NCBI GenBank assembly: GCA_023461035.1 | Contig: JAEWOD010000029.1 | Span: 1-64,000, forward strand | From: Bacteroidota bacterium | Lineage (GTDB): Bacteria; Bacteroidota; Bacteroidia; Flavobacteriales; Weeksellaceae | Reading direction: 5' to 3' | Length of the DNA stretch: 64,000 bases | In this document: positions 33,568 to 42,188 of the stretch, piece after piece | Layout: each line of letters begins with the position of its first letter | Numbering within the stretch: position 1 is the stretch's first letter | Translations under genes and position numbers: made by a program | The notes under the pieces: generated by a model | Told to the model about the DNA's origin: nothing | What the model saw: the letters and a program-made list of their open reading frames with translations, nothing else | Database searches by the model: none

Positions 33568-34188
33568 TCATTCAGAAATTTTGAATGATTTTATTCTAAA
33601 AATTAGATTCAAAATTATAAGAATAATTTCAAATATTATACTGAAAATAAAGACATTTAATACACTTGAAATAACAAAAATCAAATCAATTTCATTGTAA
33701 ATTATCATTACAAATATCTCAATTATAGATTGAATTAGAAGATAGGCAAAATAACCTAAACTCAGAATCCTGACAATCTTTAAAGTACTTTCAGATAAGA
33801 TAATCCAAGTAAAAATAAGCACTGAAATAGAGAATAAATCTGATATAAACTGCCAATAATCAACTTCTTTTACAATAATAAAATTTAAAGTATTTATTAT
33901 AACCGCTGATAAAAGCCCTATACAAGCGGAAATAATTTTAAAGTTTTTATTTCCAAGCAGTTTAAATATGAAAAACGTAATGATTAGAATAATAGAAAAA
34001 GTTATGATTTCTTCATATTTTGCTAAAACATCATTACACAACAACCCATTTGCTGGATTAATTTTATTCAAAAAACGATTTAATAAACTACATAAATAAC
34101 TATCTAAAAAACTTACAATAAAAAGTGCTGTGACTATTAATAATAGGAATTTTGGTTTTTTTAAATAATTCTCAACAAATTTATACAT
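33568..34188 (-). CDS. Polytopic membrane protein, unknown function
   Basis: The 206-residue protein has about six hydrophobic segments separated by short loops (for example FLLLIVTALFIVSFLDSYL and IITFSIILIITFFIF). It is extremely AT-rich with many Ile and Phe codons. It lies 9 bp upstream of mtgA and could be co-transcribed with it. No family is recognised. Confidence 0.68.
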   Translation of the reverse strand: MYKFVENYLKKPKFLLLIVTALFIVSFLDSYLCSLLNRFLNKINPANGLLCNDVLAKYEEIITFSIILIITFFIFKLLGNKNFKIISACIGLLSAVIINTLNFIIVKEVDYWQFISDLFSISVLIFTWIILSESTLKIVRILSLGYFAYLLIQSIIEIFVMIIYNEIDLIFVISSVLNVFIFSIIFEIILIILNLIFRIKSFKISE

Positions 34189-34226
34189 ATTTAAAGCTTT
34201 AGTAAAACAACAAAATTCGCTTTAAA

Positions 34227-34523
34227 TCATCTGATTCTTAATTTTTGCGGGTTTCTTCTTCCATCCCAAATTGTCAGTATAAAAAGCTTCTTATCAATCA
34301 CTTCATAAAAGACTAAATAAACTTTTACTACCCTTACCATAACATTTGGCTCATCAGTTTCCATACCTAAATGAGGGAATTCGGCAATCAGCTGAACCGT
34401 TTTACTGAAAAGTATATTCAGTTTTAAACTATAAGAGTTTGATTTATTTCGGGCTATCCAATAAGCAAGAATCTCTTTTCTCTCAAATGCAGCTTTTTCT
34501 GACCAAATTATTTGTTCAACCAT
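34227..34523 (-). CDS. RelE/ParE-superfamily toxin of locus 2
   Basis: This 98-residue toxin has the RelE/ParE pattern: SEKAAFERKEILAYWIARNKS, AEFPHLGMETDEPNV, VRVVKVYLVFYEV and LTIWDGRRNPQKLRI. It overlaps the antitoxin gene by 16 bases. It is the intact counterpart of the broken toxin at 32526. The fold includes mRNA interferases and gyrase inhibitors; which applies here cannot be told. Confidence 0.85.
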   Translation of the reverse strand: MVEQIIWSEKAAFERKEILAYWIARNKSNSYSLKLNILFSKTVQLIAEFPHLGMETDEPNVMVRVVKVYLVFYEVIDKKLFILTIWDGRRNPQKLRIR

Positions 34524-34741
34524 TTTTCCAAGTCTTTTTCAACCTGTTCATTTGTAAGAAATTTTCCGTTCTGAATTTGCTCTCTTCCCTTCAAAGCCTC
34601 AACTCTTTGTTCCGAGCTTAATTCAAAAACAGGTAACCCGGAATGCAAATCTATCATCCGGAGAATGTCTTCCAACAATTGATTATCTTCCGAATCAGAA
34701 ATTTTGGAAATAATATTTTTCTTTAATTCCGTTGTACCCAT
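34508..34741 (-). CDS. Antitoxin of locus 2
   Basis: A 77-residue protein (MGTTELKKNIISKISDSED at the start, EQVEKDLEKWLNK at the end), homologous to the antitoxin at 32320. It is encoded directly before and overlapping the toxin. A TAATTTTG -7 box lies at 34759-34766 on the same strand. It is expected to bind the toxin through its C-terminus and to autorepress. Confidence 0.83.
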   Translation of the reverse strand: MGTTELKKNIISKISDSEDNQLLEDILRMIDLHSGLPVFELSSEQRVEALKGREQIQNGKFLTNEQVEKDLEKWLNK

Positions 34742-34758
34742 TCTTATTGAACTTTTAT

Positions 34759-34766
34759 CAAAATTA
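34759..34766 (-). promoter_or_regulatory. -7 promoter box of toxin-antitoxin locus 2
   Basis: TAATTTTG on the minus strand, with ATAAAA immediately downstream, is the same arrangement as in locus 1. Confidence 0.55.
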
Positions 34767-34794
34767 CGAAAAAAAGCGAAATTCGAATTTCGCC

Positions 34795-36060
34795 CTAAAT
34801 CAATCCAATATCATTCCGATAATACTCATAATCAAAATGAATTTTCTTCACATTTTCATACGCAATTTTTCGAGCGTCTTCCATATTTTCGCCCAATCCG
34901 ACTACATTTAAAACACGGCCACCGGAAGTCAGAATCTGTCCGTTGGATTCTTTCGCTCCGGCGATGAAATACGGGCAATCCACCTTTTCCAGACCTCTGA
35001 TTTCAAATCCTTTGTCATAATTCAGCGGATATCCGCCCGAAACCATCACCACACAACAGGCTTGTTTTTGAGAGAATTTTAACTCAAAACTTTCTCCCTT
35101 ATTGGATTTCATCACAACTTCGTACAAATCATTTTCGAGCAAAGGCAAAGTCGCCTGCGTTTCCGGATCGCCCATTCGCAAATTATATTCAAGCAAATAA
35201 ACTCCTTTTTCGGTAATCATCAGCCCAAAGAAAATCACACCTGAAAACAACAATCCATCTTCTAACAATCCGTTTAAAGTTGGTGTCAAAATATCCTTTT
35301 CAAATGCTTTGTAGAATTCTTCTTTGAACAATGGATTGGGAGCCAAAACACCCATTCCGCCAGTATTCAATCCGGTTTCTCCTTCACCGATTTTCTTATG
35401 ATCTTTTGCCGATATAAACGGAACAATTTCCTTTCCGTTAAAAAACGAAAGAATAGAGGCTTCAAATCCTTCCAGATATTCTTCGATTACCACTTCGCTT
35501 CCGGCATCACCAAAGGTTTTATCTTCCATGATTTCCAAAACGGCTTTTTGGGCTTCTTCAAAATCCTGACAAATGATCACGCCTTTTCCGGCTGCCAATC
35601 CGCTGGCTTTTACCACAATCGGGAATTCCTGTGATTCCAGGTATTCGATGGCCAGCATCGGTCCCTGAAAGGTTTTATATTTTGCCGTTTTAACACCGTG
35701 TTTTGCCATAAAATCTTTGGCAAATGCTTTACTGGCTTCCAATTGTGCTGCTTTTTTATCGGGACCAAAAACATTTAATCCAAATTCCTGAAACAAATCA
35801 ACAATTCCTCTTGATAATTCATCTTCTGGTCCTACAAACGTCAAGTCGATGTTTTCTTGTTTGGCGAAATCCCGCATTTCTTCTAAAGAATTCAACGAAA
35901 CATTGGTTCCAATCTGAGCCGTTCCGGCATTTCCGGGAACAAAGAACAATTCCAATTCTTCTCCTTTCTTTTTAAAATCTTCTGAAAATTTCCAGCCGAT
36001 AGCGTGTTCGCGACCGCCGGAGCCGATGATTAAAATTCGTTTTGAATAATTTTCTGACAT
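34795..36060 (-). CDS. purD: Phosphoribosylamine--glycine ligase
   Basis: The 421-residue ATP-grasp enzyme joins glycine to phosphoribosylamine in step two of purine synthesis. It starts with RILIIGSGGREHAIGWK and shows FVGPEDELSRGIVD, KASGLAAGKGVI, the GEEASILSF-like GFEASILSFF and the metal-binding LEYNLRMGDPETQ. The frame continues upstream to 36084, but ATG 36060 gives the family-typical N-terminus. The other purine genes guaA, purH, purB and purA are on the same strand nearby but not in one operon. Confidence 0.95.
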   Translation of the reverse strand: MSENYSKRILIIGSGGREHAIGWKFSEDFKKKGEELELFFVPGNAGTAQIGTNVSLNSLEEMRDFAKQENIDLTFVGPEDELSRGIVDLFQEFGLNVFGPDKKAAQLEASKAFAKDFMAKHGVKTAKYKTFQGPMLAIEYLESQEFPIVVKASGLAAGKGVIICQDFEEAQKAVLEIMEDKTFGDAGSEVVIEEYLEGFEASILSFFNGKEIVPFISAKDHKKIGEGETGLNTGGMGVLAPNPLFKEEFYKAFEKDILTPTLNGLLEDGLLFSGVIFFGLMITEKGVYLLEYNLRMGDPETQATLPLLENDLYEVVMKSNKGESFELKFSQKQACCVVMVSGGYPLNYDKGFEIRGLEKVDCPYFIAGAKESNGQILTSGGRVLNVVGLGENMEDARKIAYENVKKIHFDYEYYRNDIGLI

Positions 36061-36068
36061 AATTATAT

Positions 36069-36554
36069 TTATTTTGCTTCCCATTCTCTGAGAAACGATT
36101 CAATCTCATCAATAAATCCTACTTCTTTAGTAATTAAAATTTCGACAATTCTAACATTATCCGAAACCTCATCTTCCCATTTAAAATGTATTTGATTTTC
36201 AGACCTTTTATGGATTGAATATTTATAAAGTCTTTTATTAAAATTTATTGGCAATGCTGAACTTCCAATTAAAACAGAATACTTTTGTGGGAGAAAATAA
36301 ATTTCATTTGAAGTCACAAACATATCCGATTTTATACTGTAAAGTCTCGAATTTACATTCAACTTTCTATTGATTCCTGTATAAGAAACGGATTTCACTT
36401 TCAGATCTTTAAATATTTTTGGTTGCTTATTTCTAAATTTTTCTTTTAACTCCAATGTTTTTTTCCATTTGAAATAGGATCCAATTAAAGAAATAAAAAA
36501 TATAAGAACCCATGTTAATAAAGTGATTCCTATAATTTTCAATATTAATTCCAT
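36069..36554 (-). CDS. Single-pass membrane-anchored hypothetical protein (paralogue 1)
   Basis: A 161-residue protein with one N-terminal transmembrane helix (IIGITLLTWVLIFFISLIGSYF), a KWKK stop-transfer motif, and a cytoplasmic beta-rich domain. The order KWKK...KEKF...K-FKDLKVKSVSY...LPQKYS matches the shorter protein at 46947, so they are paralogues. It lies 8 bp upstream of purD. The function is unknown. Confidence 0.65.
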   Translation of the reverse strand: MELILKIIGITLLTWVLIFFISLIGSYFKWKKTLELKEKFRNKQPKIFKDLKVKSVSYTGINRKLNVNSRLYSIKSDMFVTSNEIYFLPQKYSVLIGSSALPINFNKRLYKYSIHKRSENQIHFKWEDEVSDNVRIVEILITKEVGFIDEIESFLREWEAK

Positions 36555-36584
36555 AAAATACTTAAAGTTTAAATCCTCCGCAAT

Positions 36585-37763
36585 TTAAACAAAAAACGCC
36601 ATAGAGCTTCCGATCCAGATAGCATCTTTTTTATTGAAATCGACGTTAACCATTGCCGCTTTGGTCATCCGAACCAGATTGACCACCCATTCGGGATTTT
36701 CATCTTTGGGATTCCAAAAAAACAACATACGGATTTCGGCTTTGGAAAATTCACCATTTATGTCCTCAAAAAGTGGTTCATACTGCACTTTTCGCTGCAT
36801 GATGAAATTTTCTTTGTCCTGAATCCCATCGATTTCTTCTTGAGTAGGATTCAGATTTACACCGCTTCCGGCAAAGGAAAACAAAGGTTTTAATACAAAA
36901 TCTTCCAATTTTTCGTCCGAAGGAAATTCATGTAGAAAATAGCTTTTCGGAATGTAAGAATGATCCAATTTGGGAAGGATGAATTTCGAAATTTTAAAAA
37001 ACCAATTGGGATGTGTTACCCATTCGACATCAGCTTCTTCTCTAAAATCAAATTCCAATTTTAAATCAGGGATTCTATCCAATTCATCAAAAATAACACG
37101 ATTGTAAATGCGATGAATAGGAATTTTCCGGCCGTCATTTTCATAGTATAATTTTCTTCCCTCCTTTTTTACTTTGGTCAGGCAAACGGTTTCGATTCCC
37201 AACATTTTTTCAGTGGTTTTGAAGTCCACCAATGTTTTTTGTTTTTCTGGATAAATTTCCAGTAAAACTACATTCTCCGGATTTTCATCGGCAACAACCA
37301 AGTTTTTAAATTTTTCGATGTATTCCTTTTTTGAAAGCGAATTTTTCAGTTCGCCTAAAAAAGGGTAGGTTTCTATTAAAATTTCTTCATAGATTTTTTT
37401 AAATCCATAGAGCGACGGAAAGGCTTGTAGTTCGATGAGTTGAGGAGAAATCTCTCCGTTTTTATCTTTACAGATTCCAAAATCTATGGCTAAAAATTCC
37501 GGTTTTGAGGTATCATTTGGGACATAAGAATTGGGAGGAATGGCTTTTTCCAATTCTTCTGCGGACATCGATTTGATTTGTGCAATGATGGAATTCGAAG
37601 CATCTATCAATTTCTCCCGAAAAGAAACAGGCAAAAAAACCGGACTTTCCGAAATCCGGAAACCTGAATCTCCGCCACATTTTTCCCGAACCAAATCCTT
37701 TACTTTTTGATAAGATTCCGCTGAAAATCGGGAATTAAACTCTTGTCTGTATTTTGTAATCAT
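36585..37763 (-). CDS. ATP-grasp-like protein near the amidoligase cluster
   Basis: The 392-residue protein has an ATP-grasp-like C-terminal half: FVLKPLFSFAGSGVNLNP offers the conserved Lys and glycine loop, FIMQRKV the adenine-binding strand, and AEIRMLFFWN the metal-site region. The N-terminal half, with FLAIDFGICKDKNGEISPQLIELQAFPSLY, suggests a glutathionylspermidine-synthase-like or circularly permuted arrangement. I infer an ATP-dependent carboxylate-amine ligase. It is on the same strand and just downstream of the amidoligase operon at 38370-45957, separated by one hypothetical gene. Confidence 0.6.
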   Translation of the reverse strand: MITKYRQEFNSRFSAESYQKVKDLVREKCGGDSGFRISESPVFLPVSFREKLIDASNSIIAQIKSMSAEELEKAIPPNSYVPNDTSKPEFLAIDFGICKDKNGEISPQLIELQAFPSLYGFKKIYEEILIETYPFLGELKNSLSKKEYIEKFKNLVVADENPENVVLLEIYPEKQKTLVDFKTTEKMLGIETVCLTKVKKEGRKLYYENDGRKIPIHRIYNRVIFDELDRIPDLKLEFDFREEADVEWVTHPNWFFKISKFILPKLDHSYIPKSYFLHEFPSDEKLEDFVLKPLFSFAGSGVNLNPTQEEIDGIQDKENFIMQRKVQYEPLFEDINGEFSKAEIRMLFFWNPKDENPEWVVNLVRMTKAAMVNVDFNKKDAIWIGSSMAFFV

Positions 37764-37831
37764 GGAGTTATATTTTGGTTTCAGGTTTCAAGTTTAATCC
37801 ACCACGGCGGACAAGAATTTCAGGTTTAAAG

Positions 37832-38305
37832 TTAATTAATTTTGATTATTTCATAGCTTTCAAACTCTATGGACTTCATACCAGAAAAACCACCTTCATA
37901 TGAATCAATATCAAATTCCCAAAAAGAAACTTCTCCACCTGTAAAACCTAAATAAATCAGCTTCTTATCAAAATGTGATGTTATTGCTTTTTCTAAATAT
38001 TCAGAATTATTTTCTTTTAATTTTATTAAAACATCCACATTTAGCAACGTATCATAAAAGATCTCCAACAACTTAATATAATATGAATGATTTAAGAAAT
38101 AAGCAAATGTTTCATTTATAGAAATATCATGCACTACTTCAAAAGAAATTTTTAGTTCGTCAGCTTTTTTATTCTCAATTGAGATAATTTTTAAAATTTT
38201 TGAAACATATTCTTTTTCAATACTTTCTTCTTGTTCTTTTTTTACCTTTTCTCTTTCTAAAGACCTTGAAAAAAATGTAAGAAAATTGTTTCTCATCTTA
38301 AACAT
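37832..38305 (-). CDS. Hypothetical protein
   Basis: This 157-residue soluble protein has a Lys/Glu-rich helical N-terminus (LEREKVKKEQEESIEKEY) followed by an alpha/beta segment. It has no signal peptide or membrane segment and no motif I recognise. Codon use is AT-richer than the flanking ligase genes, so it may be a later insertion between them. A Met three codons downstream is an alternative start. Confidence 0.6.
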   Translation of the reverse strand: MFKMRNNFLTFFSRSLEREKVKKEQEESIEKEYVSKILKIISIENKKADELKISFEVVHDISINETFAYFLNHSYYIKLLEIFYDTLLNVDVLIKLKENNSEYLEKAITSHFDKKLIYLGFTGGEVSFWEFDIDSYEGGFSGMKSIEFESYEIIKIN

Positions 38306-38369
38306 AGCTTGTTATTTTCTTTCAATTTTTATCAAAAATCTTAATACATCAAAATTTATCATTCATCAT

Positions 38370-39209
38370 TTAAACCAACTCAACCTTTTTTTTAGTAATT
38401 TTTTCGGTGGCATCCTGTAAAAATCTGGGAATGATTTGGGCCTGCGTCAAAATAATTTTATCCGGATCATCAATTCTGTCCAGGGTTTCCTGGTATTTCT
38501 CCAAACCGTGGTGTTTGATCATCGTTTGCTTATTGTTTTCATCTTTCAGATTTTCCATAAAGCCAACTGGTTCTGCTTCCGGATGGAATTGGGTTCCAAA
38601 GATTTCATCTGAAAAACGAATCGCCATGATGGCTCTTTCCAATTTTATATGCGGACGGATTTTTTCCAAAGCCACGATTTTCATATCAAAAAGTTCGATT
38701 TTCTCATCATCCGGCTCTATGCATTGGTAAGCACGTGAGTCGATTCCATAAAAAGGATCGGGTAAATTTTCAAACAAAAATTCCTGCGTACCTTCTATGG
38801 TCTTATGAATCGGCATGACACCAAACGAATAACTTTTTCGTGTGCAAACATTTGCTAATTCCCAATGAATAACGGCCAATTGAAACGAATGACAGATTAA
38901 AAATAAATATTTTTTATCCTCATTGTTTACATTATGCAACCAAACATCATCCAGAAATTTAGCATACTTTTCTTCCCAAATAAATCCTTCCGGATGTGGA
39001 TTTCCGGGACCACCTGAGGAAATAAAGATATCGTACTGAGCAACTTCCGGAACCTCACACCTATACCGTACATCGTAAATATCGATCGTTATTTGTTCTG
39101 TAGAAACGGCACGAAACGCTTTCACTAAATCCACGATATTTTTAAATCCTTGGTTAGGATGATTATTGTTCATGTCCAAAAGGGCAATACGTATTTCTTT
39201 ATGTTTCAT
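38370..39209 (-). CDS. Class I glutamine amidotransferase-like protein
   Basis: The 279-residue protein keeps the GATase triad: nucleophile C106 in LICHSFQ, H209 and E211 in GTQFHPEAE. An oxyanion-region SSGGPGNPHPEGF lies near 64-76. The elbow is CHSFQ rather than the usual CxG, which may mean a changed donor or amidase activity. It could supply ammonia from glutamine to one of the ATP-grasp or GCS2 ligases encoded upstream, or trim an amide. Confidence 0.82.
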   Translation of the reverse strand: MKHKEIRIALLDMNNNHPNQGFKNIVDLVKAFRAVSTEQITIDIYDVRYRCEVPEVAQYDIFISSGGPGNPHPEGFIWEEKYAKFLDDVWLHNVNNEDKKYLFLICHSFQLAVIHWELANVCTRKSYSFGVMPIHKTIEGTQEFLFENLPDPFYGIDSRAYQCIEPDDEKIELFDMKIVALEKIRPHIKLERAIMAIRFSDEIFGTQFHPEAEPVGFMENLKDENNKQTMIKHHGLEKYQETLDRIDDPDKIILTQAQIIPRFLQDATEKITKKKVELV

Positions 39210-39296
39210 TCCTCAATAATTTGTGCAAATTTAGGAAACTCCTCTCAAAATGAGGGTTGAATCGTATTTTTTATCCTTATCAATTTATCCACAAAA

Positions 39297-40406
39297 TCAA
39301 TCTAGCAATCCTTTTTCTGTTTCAAAAATCATATAATCCACTACTTTCTGCAAACTTCCCGTTTCTTCAAATACTTTTAACTGACGGTCTGCTCCTGTTC
39401 CCATCTCCAGAATTTTACGTGCATATTCGACTTCCTCTCTGCAATCCAGTTCGTCTACAACATCATCTATAAAAATCAATAATTCTTCCAATAAATCTTT
39501 GTAAGGAACACTTTTTTCCTTGCCGAAATCAATCAATTGCGCGTCTATTCCTTCTTTGGATGCACGCCATTTGTTTTCGGTCAGCAACAATCGGCGATAG
39601 CTTCTGAAACTCGTATTTTGTTGGTGCATTTTGTAAATTTTAGCCACCAGACTTTGCATGATTGCTGCCAAACAAACGGTTTCTTCTATGGTCAATGGCA
39701 TATCGCAAATCCGGAATTCGATGGTCGGATAAAAAGGATGAACCCGTAAATCCCACCAGATTTTTTTGGCATTGTCGATGGTTCCTGTCTTAATCATCAA
39801 GTTTACATACGCATCAAATTCTGCTAAACTTCCAAAGTAACTAGGTAATCCGGTGCGGGGAAATTTGGCAAAAACTTCTTGCCGATAGGATTTGAATCCT
39901 GTATTTCTGCCAATCCAAAAAGGAGAATTAGTAGAAAGTGCATAAATATGCGGCAAAAAATAACGCATCACATTTTGAATGCGGATTCCTTCTTCCCTGT
40001 CCGGAATCCCGATATGGACGTGCAATCCGAATATCAAATTCTCCCTTGCCACATCTCCCAGATCACTTACGATTTTATCGTAACGTTCCGCTGCAGTTAT
40101 TTTGTTGACTTTCCAATCGGAAAAAGGATGCGTTCCGCCGCCAGAAACCCTCAATCCGTTATCGTGAGCCGTTTTCACCAACCTTTTCCGCAAACAGGTC
40201 AATTCTGCTTTTGCTTCTTTTATGTTTTGACAGATTCCGGTTTCCATTTCGATGACGGATTCGTGCATTTCGTATTTGATACTTTCATTGAGCGTGGCCT
40301 TTCCTCCTTCAATGATTTTGGAAACATGGGAAACCAAATCTCTGGTTTCTCCGTCTATGATTTGGAATTCTTCCTCTACCCCAATTGTAAATGTATGCCC
40401 TTCCAT
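39297..40406 (-). CDS. GCS2-type carboxylate-amine ligase (YbdK-like)
   Basis: A 369-residue member of the glutamate-cysteine ligase 2 family. Signatures are TIGVEEEFQIID at residues 7-18, VSGGGTHPFSDW (about 97), FGLHVHIGIPD (about 127) and TIEFRICDMPLTIEETV. Such enzymes activate a carboxylate with ATP and join it to an amine, often with glutamate or Cys. YbdK-like members have weak glutathione-pathway activity. Here the operon context suggests a role in a dedicated small-molecule pathway. Confidence 0.9.
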   Translation of the reverse strand: MEGHTFTIGVEEEFQIIDGETRDLVSHVSKIIEGGKATLNESIKYEMHESVIEMETGICQNIKEAKAELTCLRKRLVKTAHDNGLRVSGGGTHPFSDWKVNKITAAERYDKIVSDLGDVARENLIFGLHVHIGIPDREEGIRIQNVMRYFLPHIYALSTNSPFWIGRNTGFKSYRQEVFAKFPRTGLPSYFGSLAEFDAYVNLMIKTGTIDNAKKIWWDLRVHPFYPTIEFRICDMPLTIEETVCLAAIMQSLVAKIYKMHQQNTSFRSYRRLLLTENKWRASKEGIDAQLIDFGKEKSVPYKDLLEELLIFIDDVVDELDCREEVEYARKILEMGTGADRQLKVFEETGSLQKVVDYMIFETEKGLLD

Positions 40407-40431
40407 TTTGTTAAGTTTAAGTTGTCTTCAA

Positions 40432-41382
40432 TTATTTTTCGCCTGTCACAAATTTACCCCAAGCAACGTTAGGTTTTCCCGGTTTATAAGCTTTGGCTTT
40501 TTCGATGGCAAATTTCGCAGCATGCTCCACGATCCATTCAAAATTTTCATCTCCCACCGAATTCTTATCGGCATCCGGCGCAGGATTACAGAAATCAATC
40601 GCAATCGGCACACCGTCACGAACAGCAAATTCCACCGTATTAAAATCATAACCCAGTGCTTCATTGATTTTAATGGTATATTCTTCTATTGTCTTTAATA
40701 ATTTTTCCAATTCTTTTCCTTCTGTTTTATGCGTGGTCGCATATCGCAAATGATGAGGATTTCTTGGTTCATACGGCATGATGTGAACATATTTTTTTCC
40801 CAAACAATACACGCGGTAATAATCATCAAAAATGATTTCTTCCTGCACCATCATCACCAGTTGTTCTGTTTCGGCCAATTTGTTCCACATATCTTCCGGA
40901 CTTGTCACTTGATAGACACTCTTCCATCCGCCACCATCGTGCGGCTTCATGTATGCCGGAAAACCGACATAATTAAAGATATAATCCCAGTCCAATGGAA
41001 AAGCCATGTTTCGGAATGAATTTTCCTTTGTGTTGTCCGGCCTTTCATGCGAAGGCAATAAAACCGTTTTGGGAACCGGAATCCCTATTTTTTCCATCAA
41101 ACAGTTGTTGAAGAATTTCTCATCGGCACTCCACCAAAAAGGATTGTTTATCACATAAGTCCCGTTCAAAGCCGCATTTTTTAAATAGGCTCTGTAAAAA
41201 GGAACATCTTGCGAAATCCGGTCTATGATCACGGCATAACCATAATCTGCGCCTTGTTCCAATTTGTCGATGCGCACGGGTTCTGCTTCGATTTTCCCTT
41301 TGCTCAGCTTTTTTACCCTTTCTATAAATTCCCATGGAAAGGTGTCTTCCATCCCAAATAAAATTCCAATTTTCTTTGCCAT
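40432..41382 (-). CDS. ATP-grasp ligase (RimK/D-Ala-ligase-like)
   Basis: The 316-residue protein has the ATP-grasp fold: YMKPHDGGGWKSVYQV (ATP-binding Lys and glycine loop), MMVQEEIIFDDYYRVYCLG, and the metal-binding IDFCNPAPDADKNSVG. It should form an amide or peptide bond via an acyl phosphate. The gene is 25 bp upstream of the GCS2 gene, inside the same operon. Confidence 0.88.
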   Translation of the reverse strand: MAKKIGILFGMEDTFPWEFIERVKKLSKGKIEAEPVRIDKLEQGADYGYAVIIDRISQDVPFYRAYLKNAALNGTYVINNPFWWSADEKFFNNCLMEKIGIPVPKTVLLPSHERPDNTKENSFRNMAFPLDWDYIFNYVGFPAYMKPHDGGGWKSVYQVTSPEDMWNKLAETEQLVMMVQEEIIFDDYYRVYCLGKKYVHIMPYEPRNPHHLRYATTHKTEGKELEKLLKTIEEYTIKINEALGYDFNTVEFAVRDGVPIAIDFCNPAPDADKNSVGDENFEWIVEHAAKFAIEKAKAYKPGKPNVAWGKFVTGEK

Positions 41383-41451
41383 AATTATGTTGTTTCAAGT
41401 TTAATGTTCAACGTTTTACGTTATTTTTAATATTTAATTATTCAATTTAGT

Positions 41452-42165
41452 TTATCCAAAATATGCTCGAATAAATTTAGGGAAAACCATGCGCCACAGC
41501 GGCCAGTCATGCTGGATCCACTTGGCTTCGTCATACCAAAAAGGGATTCCTTTTTCTTCCAGTATTCCGGTCATTTTTCTTGTTTTGTCCAAACAAATAT
41601 CCTCATCAGATGTACTTAAAACGATATTCATGTGTTTATACTTCCAACTTTCATCGTTCGCCACAAATTCTTCGGGACAATTATAATAAACCAAATCATT
41701 GCTAAATCCATCCATAAAATTACGGATAGAAAACGCACCCGACATACAAAATAAATGCGATACCAAATCCGGAAAACGAAATGCAAAATTCGCGGCATGA
41801 TATCCGCCGAAACTTGCTCCGGCAACAGCTACCCGATGAATTTGATGCATCTTTTGGATATAAGGAACAAATTCCTGCACCATGAAACGCATGAATAATT
41901 CGTAGTTATAAATACGTTCATGCGGTGACAATTCATCTGCGTAAAAACTATTTTTATCAATGGTTTGAACGTTGTACAATTTTAATTTTCCGGAATCTGT
42001 AAACTCCGAAATACTGGCATTGAGATAAAAATCTGCATTTTGGGTGTAATTTCCCTGTGAGGTTGGAAACATAATAACCGGATAACCAAAATGCCCCGTA
42101 ATTTCAACTTTTACGCTCATTCCCAAAATATGGGAATAATAATCTGTATGTTCTATTTTTGGCAT
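41452..42165 (-). CDS. Alpha/beta-hydrolase (putative esterase D family)
   Basis: This 237-residue esterase has the nucleophile elbow GASFGGYHAANFA (about 122-134), an Asp near the C-terminal STSDEDICLD, and the His in WIQHDWPLWR. It resembles the PF00756 esterase group. It lies between two ATP-grasp genes of the operon and could release or trim the product made by the ligases. There is no signal peptide, so it is probably cytoplasmic. Confidence 0.86.
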   Translation of the reverse strand: MPKIEHTDYYSHILGMSVKVEITGHFGYPVIMFPTSQGNYTQNADFYLNASISEFTDSGKLKLYNVQTIDKNSFYADELSPHERIYNYELFMRFMVQEFVPYIQKMHQIHRVAVAGASFGGYHAANFAFRFPDLVSHLFCMSGAFSIRNFMDGFSNDLVYYNCPEEFVANDESWKYKHMNIVLSTSDEDICLDKTRKMTGILEEKGIPFWYDEAKWIQHDWPLWRMVFPKFIRAYFG

Positions 42166-42188
42166 TTCAGTCAGGTTTTCTTTATGAT

